From CAMBDS01 sp964355675 (lineage in GTDB: Bacteria > Electryoneota > AABM5-125-24 > Hatepunaeales > Hatepunaeaceae), in NCBI GenBank assembly GCA_964355675.1, contig CAYHEC010000029.1, forward strand, positions 1-39,000: a DNA stretch of 39,000 nucleotides, written 5' to 3'. The notes under the pieces were generated by a model. It made no database searches, had not been told where the DNA came from, and saw nothing but the letters and a program-made list of their open reading frames with translations. This document shows positions 33,627 to 39,000 of the stretch, piece after piece (positions within the stretch are counted from its first letter, which is position 1; every line of letters begins with the position of its first letter). The translations under genes and the position numbers were made by a program.

Positions 33627-36338
33627 ATGTCCAATCCTAACACCATACGAACCCAATTCCTCGACTTCTTCGAGAGCCGAGGTCATACTATCGTCCCGTC
33701 GGCGCCGGTCGTGCCGAACAACGACAAAACGCTGCTGTTCACCAACGCCGGGATGAACCAGTTCAAGGACGTCTTTCTTGAGCAAGGCTCGCGCCCCTAC
33801 AGCCGCGTTGCCGACAGTCAGAAAGTCATCCGCGTCTCCGGCAAACACAACGATCTTGAAGAAGTTGGGCCCAGCCCGTCGCACCATACATTCTTCGAAA
33901 TGCTTGGCAACTGGTCGTTCGGAGATTACTACAAGCTTGAAGCCATCCAATGGGCTTGGGAGCTTTTGACGAAAGTCTATATGCTCGATGGCAACAGGCT
34001 CTATCCGACAGTCTTTGCCGGTGATGAACAGGTCGCTTTCGATCAGGAGTCGTTCGACATCTGGCACAACGTCGTCGGCGTCCCTAAGGAGCGCATATCG
34101 TTGCACGGTAAGAAGGATAACTTCTGGGAGATGGGCGAAGTAGGTCCTTGTGGTCCTTGTTCGGAAATAGACTACGACTTTGGGCCGTCATTCTGCAACA
34201 GACAGCATGAACCGGGGCACAAGTGCGTGGTCAATGGCGATTGCGGACGGTATGTCGAACTCTGGAACCTTGTCTTCATTCAGTACCGCCGCGATGAGAA
34301 GGGACTGCTGCTTCCACTGCCTCGTAAGCATGTCGATACCGGTCTGGGGTTCGAGCGGATACTCAAGGCAATCGAAGGCGTCACCTCCAACTATGAGACG
34401 AGTGTTTTTGCGCCGCTGATTGCCTATATCGCTCATCTATCTGGTGTTCCATATCAGCGAGATAGAACCGGCAACCCGCACCGGGTCGCTGCCGATCACA
34501 TCAGGATGGTCTCGTTTGCGATTGCCGATGGGGTTTTGCCGTCGAATGACGGGCGGGGTTATGTTGTCAGGCGGGTGCTAAGAAGAGCCGCTCGCTACGG
34601 GCGGGAAATCGGGTTGGAACAGCCTTTTATGTTCAAGCTCGTCGAACCGTTGATCGCGGTGATGGGGGATGCCTATCCAGAGTTGAAGGAACGCCACGAC
34701 CATATCGTCGGAGTTATCAAAGCGGAGGAAGAAGGTTTTGGGAGGACATTGGGGAGGGGGATTGAACTGTTTAACGGCGTAGCAGAAAAGATTGAACACG
34801 AAGGGACGAAGTTACTGTTGGGGGAGGATGCGTTCAAGCTCTACGACACCTACGGCTTCCCACTTGACTTGACGGAACTGATGGCGCGGGAACGAGGGTT
34901 GACGGTTGACACAGCCCGGTTCACAGAGTTGATGAAAGGGCAGAAGGAACTGGCCCGTGGCGAAAAGAAGTTTGCGGCAGTGTCGGGTGAATTTGAGTCA
35001 GGTCTTAAAAGTGAGTTTGTTGGGTACGACCAGTGGGAAGTCGAGGCGACGGTGCTGGCGATCAATCAGATGACAGACAAGAATGTCTATCCTCCCCTGA
35101 ATAATGAGGCAGAGATTATTCTCGATAGGACGCCATTTTACGCTGAGTCGGGCGGGCAGGTATCGGATCATGGGTGGATTGATTGGGAAGGCAATCGGTT
35201 TGAAGTGATTGGAGTTGCCAAGGCAGGGGATGTGGTGACACATAGGATAAGGAACACCCCCCCCTCACCCCCCCCGCAAGCGGGGGGGGAAAGTCCGGCG
35301 TTGCAAGCGGGGGGGAAAGTGGTAGCCTCCGTCGATGCTTTCACTCGTATCCCAACACAATACAACCACACCGCGACGCACTTGCTGCACACAGCACTGC
35401 GTAAGCACCTTGGCGCTCATGCCAATCAAGCCGGGTCGCTGGTGGCTCCCGACCGGCTGAGGTTTGACTTCACGCACTTTGAGAAAATAACCGAACAGCA
35501 GATTGAGCAGATTGAACGGACTGCGAATGAGGCGATCCGCGCCGATTACGAGGTGTCCTGGTACGAGAAGCCGATTAAGGAGGCGCTTGACTCAGGGATT
35601 GTGGCGTTATTTGGCGAAAAGTACGGGGATATCGTCCGCATCATCCATATAGGATCGGACGAGGCTCCCTACTCGCGGGAATTCTGCGGCGGTTGCCATG
35701 TGACGAGAACCGGGCAGATCGGGCTGTTCCGCATTGTGACTGAAGGGGCAGTATCGGCGGGAGTGCGGCGGATCGAAGCTGTCACCGGCGAGGTTGCTTA
35801 TAATTGGACAGTTGAGGAACATAAGCAACTTGAGGAAATACAGGACATCGTTGGATCGAGAGGATCGAGTCCGGTCGAGAAGCTGAACAAGACCCTTGCC
35901 GAAAAGAAGGTTCTGGAGAAGGAACTCGAAAAACTGCTTGGTGTTTGGGCAGTCTCAGAAGCAACGGAACTTCTCTCAATGTCCACTCTTGTCCACGAGG
36001 TCCATATCGTCCATAAACAGTATGACCACGTCGACATAGACCGCCTGAAACTGGTCGGCGACGCGATTCGTCAGAAAAACCAAAAGGCTGTTGCGCTGTT
36101 GGTTGCCGAAGGCGAAAATGGAGCGGGGCAGTTGGTTTGCGTGGTGGGAGATGAACTGATTAAAGAGGGCAAGCTGAAGGCTGGCGATCTTGTCGGCAAA
36201 GCCGCAAAGCTTGCTGGTGGCGGGGGTGGCGGCAAGCCTCACATGGCGACTGCCGGGACGAAAACGCCGGAGAGACTGGGCGAGGCAGTGAAGGGGTTTG
36301 AAGGGATAGTGTGGGAGTGCTTGAGTGCGAAAGTATGA
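33627..36338 (+). CDS. alaS: Alanyl-tRNA synthetase
   Basis: Charges tRNA-Ala with alanine; cytosolic class II synthetase of 903 residues. The catalytic core has TNAGMNQFKDVFL, GPSPSHHTFFEMLGNWSFGD and GPCGPCSE. The editing domain has the zinc motif HTATHLLH near residue 581, and FCGGCHVTRTGQIG. A C-Ala domain ends GGGGGKPHMATAG. The ATG at 33627 gives the conserved N-terminus; an earlier in-frame start at 33573 is encoded by the repeat remnant. Odd feature: between THRIRN and GGKVVASVD the protein carries a Pro/Gly-rich stretch of about 20 residues encoded by a C/G palindrome (35254-35328), roughly 13 residues more than the usual linker. The gene lies between inverted copies of a dRS3-like repeat. 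Confidence 0.97.
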   Translation: MSNPNTIRTQFLDFFESRGHTIVPSAPVVPNNDKTLLFTNAGMNQFKDVFLEQGSRPYSRVADSQKVIRVSGKHNDLEEVGPSPSHHTFFEMLGNWSFGDYYKLEAIQWAWELLTKVYMLDGNRLYPTVFAGDEQVAFDQESFDIWHNVVGVPKERISLHGKKDNFWEMGEVGPCGPCSEIDYDFGPSFCNRQHEPGHKCVVNGDCGRYVELWNLVFIQYRRDEKGLLLPLPRKHVDTGLGFERILKAIEGVTSNYETSVFAPLIAYIAHLSGVPYQRDRTGNPHRVAADHIRMVSFAIADGVLPSNDGRGYVVRRVLRRAARYGREIGLEQPFMFKLVEPLIAVMGDAYPELKERHDHIVGVIKAEEEGFGRTLGRGIELFNGVAEKIEHEGTKLLLGEDAFKLYDTYGFPLDLTELMARERGLTVDTARFTELMKGQKELARGEKKFAAVSGEFESGLKSEFVGYDQWEVEATVLAINQMTDKNVYPPLNNEAEIILDRTPFYAESGGQVSDHGWIDWEGNRFEVIGVAKAGDVVTHRIRNTPPSPPPQAGGESPALQAGGKVVASVDAFTRIPTQYNHTATHLLHTALRKHLGAHANQAGSLVAPDRLRFDFTHFEKITEQQIEQIERTANEAIRADYEVSWYEKPIKEALDSGIVALFGEKYGDIVRIIHIGSDEAPYSREFCGGCHVTRTGQIGLFRIVTEGAVSAGVRRIEAVTGEVAYNWTVEEHKQLEEIQDIVGSRGSSPVEKLNKTLAEKKVLEKELEKLLGVWAVSEATELLSMSTLVHEVHIVHKQYDHVDIDRLKLVGDAIRQKNQKAVALLVAEGENGAGQLVCVVGDELIKEGKLKAGDLVGKAAKLAGGGGGGKPHMATAGTKTPERLGEAVKGFEGIVWECLSAKV
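35254..35328. repeat. G/C palindrome translated in frame within alaS
   Basis: A near-perfect hairpin (CCCCCCCGC / GCGGGGGGG with a 2-base loop, centred about 35278) is followed by a partial second copy (TTGCAAGCGGGGGGGAAAGT). Both are read through in frame as NTPPSPPPQAGGESPALQAG. Confidence 0.82.
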
Positions 36339-36420
36339 TAGTGCGAAAGTGCGAAAGCGAACGCGCCGAAAGGCGCGTCATTCCCGCGCAGGCGGGAATC
36401 CAGACAAGCCAATAACTTGG
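36338..36420. repeat. dRS3-like hairpin pair with octamer tract
   Basis: GTGCGAAA-type octamers (about 36326-36360) lead into hairpins AACGCGCC/GGCGCGT (36360-36379) and ATTCCCGC/GCGGGAAT (36380-36399), then CCAGACAAGCCAATAACTTGG. It is the inverted counterpart of 33535-33594; together they bracket alaS. Confidence 0.85.
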
Positions 36421-36427
36421 AAACGAG

Positions 36428-36646
36428 ATGACCATTCCAAAATATGAGGTAATCATCTACTGGAGCCAAGAAGATGAATCCTTCGTAACAGAGGTTCCGG
36501 AACTGCCCGGCTGTATGTCGGACGGAGCTACGTATCAGGAAGCTATCGCCAATACCGAAATCATCATTAGTGAGTGGATCGAAACAGCGACACAAATTGG
36601 TCGCGAAATTCCAAAACCAAAAAGAGAAGGGAGCGGAAATGACTAA
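36428..36646 (+). CDS. hicB: HicB-family antitoxin-like protein
   Basis: 72 residues with the HicB partial RNase-H-like fold: YEVIIYWSQEDESFVTEVPE, LPGCMSDGATYQEAIANTEI. Length is typical of the short HicB form lacking a DNA-binding domain. The usual HicA toxin is not adjacent on either side; an 8-bp overlap instead links it to a DUF4177-like gene. Probably an orphan antitoxin or regulator. Confidence 0.85.
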   Translation: MTIPKYEVIIYWSQEDESFVTEVPELPGCMSDGATYQEAIANTEIIISEWIETATQIGREIPKPKREGSGND

Positions 36647-36812
36647 GTGGGAATACTTCGTTTATGACGCAATCTATCCTGAAAAGCATCTAAACGAGCT
36701 TGGAGAATCAGGCTGGGAGCTGGTCACGGTTGTTATCGTTCCCGGCGAGAAATCGTACCCTGCGCTTTTTTTTAAGCGCCCAATATTAGTTGAAGGGTCT
36801 AAAAATGACTAA
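36639..36812 (+). CDS. Small DUF4177-like protein, copy 1
   Basis: 57 residues. KWEYFVYDA, LNELGESGWELVTVV and FFKRP are the hallmarks of the DUF4177 family (small beta-strand plus helix). The ATG at 36639 overlaps the hicB end by 8 bp, with a GGAG-like AGCGGAA upstream. Function unknown. Confidence 0.75.
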   Translation: MTKWEYFVYDAIYPEKHLNELGESGWELVTVVIVPGEKSYPALFFKRPILVEGSKND

Positions 36813-36981
36813 GTGGGAATACTTGTGTCTGGACGCAAATCAGATACAAAAGAAAGCGATTAAGGCGCGACAAGGAACAGGTGAGGCATTTGATGAGGGC
36901 ATCAATGTTCTTGGAGCCGAAGGCTGGGAATTGGCGATGAACGAGGGTAATTGGTACTGTTTTAAACGCCCACTCAATTGA
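36805..36981 (+). CDS. Small DUF4177-like protein, copy 2
   Basis: 58 residues (KWEYLCLDA, INVLGAEGWELA, WYCFKRP). It begins with the same 19 bases, ATGACTAAGTGGGAATACT, as copy 1 and overlaps it by 8 bp, so it is a tandem duplicate. Its stop overlaps the TTG start of the next gene by 4 bp. Confidence 0.75.
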   Translation: MTKWEYLCLDANQIQKKAIKARQGTGEAFDEGINVLGAEGWELAMNEGNWYCFKRPLN

Positions 36982-37718
36982 AGGCATACTCGCTTCACAG
37001 CATTCTTTTCCCCGCCTCCTCTCCACCCGGCATCTGGCTCCTTCTCGATCCCGACGCACAGGAACCTGAGGAGCTTGCCCGGACTGCCGCTGAGGCTGAA
37101 GAAGCTGGCGTTCGCGCAATCCTGATCGGCGGGAGCTTTATCGACCACGATGGCTTCGACGAGGCTGTCAAAGCCGTGAAGGGACGGGTACGGAGACCCG
37201 TCCTCCTGTTCCCGGGAGGTAGTCGGCAAATTTCGAAGTACGCTGACGGTGTGCTGTTCATGTCGCTGCTGTCGGGGCGCAACCCGCAGTACTTGATCGG
37301 CGAGCAAGTCATGGCGGCGCCGCTTATCAAGAAGCTCGGGCTTCCAGTACTGCCGATGGCGTATCTGTTGATCGAGTCTGGAGTCGTCACCTCCGCCGAG
37401 TTTGTCTCCGACACCAAACCGATCCCGCGAGACAAGCCGAAGTTCGCGGCGGCTCACGCGATGGCGGCCGAACTGTTTGGGATGCAGGCGGTTTATCTGG
37501 AAGCTGGATCAGGGGCAAAGCTCCCCGTGCCGGAGGAGATGATCCGGCTGGTATCGAAGAGCGTGGAGATTCCGATCATCGTTGGAGGGGGAATTACTAC
37601 GCCGGAGCTCGCCGCGAAAGCCGCCAAAGCCGGGGCAAGCGCGGTAGTCGTTGGGACGGCGGTGGAACGGAACGGGGCGGGGGTTTTGAAGGAGATGGTG
37701 CGAGCGGTGGTTAGGTGA
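36978..37718 (+). CDS. Geranylgeranylglyceryl/heptaprenylglyceryl phosphate synthase family protein
   Basis: 246-residue TIM-barrel prenyltransferase that would join sn-glycerol-1-phosphate to a polyprenyl diphosphate, the first step of ether-lipid synthesis in archaea. Motifs are LLLDPDAQEPEE, ILIGGSFI, RPVLLFPGGSRQISKYADGV, LLSGRNPQYLIGEQ, YLEAGSGA and VGGGITTPELAAKAAKAGA with VVGTAVE. The fold and ligand loops look complete. TTG start overlaps the preceding stop by 4 bp, with no Shine-Dalgarno, so it is probably translationally coupled. Chain-length specificity cannot be read from sequence alone. Confidence 0.9.
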   Translation: MKAYSLHSILFPASSPPGIWLLLDPDAQEPEELARTAAEAEEAGVRAILIGGSFIDHDGFDEAVKAVKGRVRRPVLLFPGGSRQISKYADGVLFMSLLSGRNPQYLIGEQVMAAPLIKKLGLPVLPMAYLLIESGVVTSAEFVSDTKPIPRDKPKFAAAHAMAAELFGMQAVYLEAGSGAKLPVPEEMIRLVSKSVEIPIIVGGGITTPELAAKAAKAGASAVVVGTAVERNGAGVLKEMVRAVVR

Positions 37719-37821
37719 AGAGAAACGCCAATCAATGGCAACAATTTGACAGGTTTCGACCCGTCACGATAGCGAACGGAATGTCCGCTCTCTATGAATT
37801 CATTTACTGAGGAGAGTTTTC

Positions 37822-38097
37822 ATGACAACAAAATTATCATTACGCCCCGGCAGACGGATGACTCTGCCCAATGACGTGGCTCAAGAATTAGGAGTCACTG
37901 ACGGGGATGAGTTTCTCATCGAAATTAAAGGCGGCTCACTCACCCTTCATCCTGCGCTCACTATACCGCGAGACGAGGCTTATCTCTTTACATCAGAATG
38001 GCAGTCCGTCTTAAGAGAAGCCGAAAGGGAACTATCAGAAGGCGAGTATGTTGAGTTTACCAACGTCGATGACCTGCTGGCGGATTTGAAGGACTGA
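37822..38097 (+). CDS. AbrB/MazE-type antitoxin-like DNA-binding protein
   Basis: 91 residues. The N-terminal SpoVT/AbrB swapped-hairpin domain (KLSLRPGRRMTLPNDVAQEL, GVTDGDEFLIEIKGGSLTL) is followed by an acidic helical tail. A good GAGGAG Shine-Dalgarno precedes the ATG. It lies 3 bp upstream of the DUF4258 gene and is probably an autoregulating antitoxin. Confidence 0.85.
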   Translation: MTTKLSLRPGRRMTLPNDVAQELGVTDGDEFLIEIKGGSLTLHPALTIPRDEAYLFTSEWQSVLREAERELSEGEYVEFTNVDDLLADLKD

Positions 38098-38100
38098 AAT

Positions 38101-38382
38101 TTGCTATCACGTTTAAACACCTTAATTCGACAATCCGTTAAAGCAGGCGATTATATCGTTACACTTCATGCCGACGAGGAGCTTCGATCCGACCGTCTCA
38201 ATAATAGGGAGTTGCGAGAAGCTCTCTTCAATAGCCATATTGTAGAAAGGCAATTTGACGAGTTTTCAAGCGAATGGAAACATCGCCTGCATGGGAGAAC
38301 AAAGTCAGAAATCGATATAGCGATAGTCTGCAAGATCAGCCCACCGCAGACAGTCGTTATCATTACAATATTCCGAATCTAA
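38101..38382 (+). CDS. DUF4258 protein, putative toxin
   Basis: 93 residues. IVTLHADEELRSDRLNNREL, REAL and the basic KHRLHGRTKSEIDIAIVCKI fit DUF4258, a small fold related to RelE/MqsR-like interferases. Genes of this type usually pair with a YgiT zinc-finger antitoxin, which follows here after 14 bp. TTG start at 38101, coupled to the AbrB-like gene. Confidence 0.8.
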   Translation: MLSRLNTLIRQSVKAGDYIVTLHADEELRSDRLNNRELREALFNSHIVERQFDEFSSEWKHRLHGRTKSEIDIAIVCKISPPQTVVIITIFRI

Positions 38383-38396
38383 TACCAAGGATAACA

Positions 38397-38627
38397 ATGA
38401 TTTGTAAAGTCTGTAACAAAGAGGGAGCTCGCATCCGCAACATAAACCGTTCTTATGGTGAAGGTGACGAGTTGATGGTTGTCGAGCATATCCCTGCTGT
38501 TTTCTGTCCCAACTGCGGCGAGAGCTACTTCACGGCTGCGACTATGGATCAGATTGACCATGCACTGAGTGAGAAAGAACGACGGATTACAAGCCGACGA
38601 GTGCCGGTGGTGTCGCTGGCGGAATGA
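38397..38627 (+). CDS. YgiT-type zinc-finger antitoxin
   Basis: 76 residues with two CxxC pairs (CKVC, CPNC) and the YgiT/MqsA N-domain pattern (HIPAVFCPNCGESYFTAATM). It lacks the C-terminal HTH domain of MqsA. Expected partner: the DUF4258 protein just upstream. The ATG at 38397 gives the conserved start; an earlier in-frame start lies inside the upstream gene. Confidence 0.88.
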   Translation: MICKVCNKEGARIRNINRSYGEGDELMVVEHIPAVFCPNCGESYFTAATMDQIDHALSEKERRITSRRVPVVSLAE

Positions 38628-38707
38628 CAATCGGGTGAGAGTATGCTTTTCAGTAAATTTGCAAACACCGCTACAATAGACGACAAAATGAGTGGTAAAT
38701 AATTGCT

Positions 38708-39000
38708 ATGAAAATCAAATCGTTTCTTATCAGTCAGATTCGAAGGGAGAGTTTGAATTCTCTGAAGTGACTGATTTTCTCGATGGGAAGAAGATTCGTC
38801 ACTTTAATAGTTACGTTATTACCTCTCGAAAGCCTTATTGGTCGCTCCTCGTGGTTTATGAAGAAGTCAGGATAGAAATCGAGTCACAAGACAAAGTTAT
38901 TAGTACCACCGAAGACGACGATTTTTCACTTGAGACGGTCATAAGGAGTTCGTTGATTTATTCGCTTGGGACGCCAATTCGGACAAGATTCTCTTGGAGG
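38708..39000 (+). pseudogene. Frameshifted 5' part of an HRDC/DGR-accessory-like gene, running off the window
   Basis: ATG at 38708 starts KIKSFLIS in one frame, which stops after 20 codons. The +2 frame from 38728 is open to the window end and continues YQSDSKGEFEFSEVTDFLDG, IRHFNSYVITSRKPYWSLLV, VYEEVRIE. Joined across a one- or two-base shift near 38725-38735, this resembles, from memory, the N-terminal domain of HRDC-domain proteins found beside diversity-generating retroelements. The last 50 bases are a family-B repeat read in frame (SLIYSLGTPIRTRFSW), so the gene is also interrupted. The family call is moderate at best. Confidence 0.45.
38951..39000 (-). repeat. Family-B repeat, cut by the window end
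   Basis: The reverse complement of these 50 bases equals the tail of the repeat at about 45-94, with one difference (GCGTCCC versus GCGTACC), and matches about 5776-5825. It would continue into the G/C palindrome beyond the window. Confidence 0.9.

Noticed and set aside
36428..36981. HicAB pair
   Set aside because: HicB is clear but the following small ORFs have DUF4177-like features, not the dsRBD-like fold and catalytic His of HicA.

Overview
The window looks like a piece of a moderate-GC, uncultured bacterium of the FCB (Fibrobacterota-Chlorobiota-Bacteroidota) type or a related candidate phylum. The clues are a secreted beta-helix protein with a PNPFN-type C-terminal sorting domain, large outer-membrane barrel proteins, an Omp85 family member, and a bacterial geranylgeranylglyceryl-phosphate-synthase homologue. 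The assignment is inference; no rRNA or tRNA gene was found.

Layout. 158-5640: dnaK with a clear terminator, a secreted beta-helix protein on the minus strand, and hutI. 5941-15911: a DUF72 protein, a GAF-GGDEF protein, then a tightly packed operon (degenerate glycogen-synthase-like protein, beta-propeller-like secreted protein, 1119-residue surface protein, Omp85 protein). 16061-19023: two tandem ZIP-like transporters, each with a cyclic-nucleotide-binding domain inserted in the membrane domain. 19030-20867: a REP-associated HUH transposase (RAYT1) inside arrays of its apparent REP palindromes. 20921-24975: an orphan DppB-type permease, two four-helix-bundle (S23/Avd-like) cassettes bounded by inverted tandem repeats, a tag DNA glycosylase, two paralogous lipoproteins and a flavin reductase. 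24985-27688: a 34-bp tandem array, a J-domain coiled-coil protein, and a second RAYT (RAYT2) flanked by a different REP family. 27729-32950: a HEAT-like protein and small membrane or lipoproteins, TrkH, a DHH phosphoesterase, and a small alpha/beta-barrel protein. 33132-39000: a broken MazF-type toxin with its antitoxin, alaS, an orphan HicB, duplicated DUF4177-like genes, a GGGP-synthase homologue, AbrB/DUF4258/YgiT genes, and the frameshifted start of an HRDC/DGR-accessory-like gene.

The dominant signal is the density and activity of short palindromic and micro-tandem repeats. At least four palindrome families (A: RAYT1-type; B: RAYT2-type; C: 34-bp unit; D: CTGCC..GGCGG type) are spread through the window. 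In several the stems change in a compensatory way while the loop stays fixed. Copies sit in frame inside protein genes (the secreted protein's sorting domain, the flavin reductase, probably alaS), have replaced the 3' half of a toxin gene, and supply stop codons or 3' ends of genes. A 280-bp element with perfect 25-bp terminal inverted repeats lies downstream of hutI. Both ends of the window lie in inverted copies of the same family-B repeat, and both 100-N gaps fall inside repeat arrays. The two four-helix-bundle cassettes, one with 30-bp inverted termini matching at 27 of 30 positions, are the best candidates for an under-described mobile unit.
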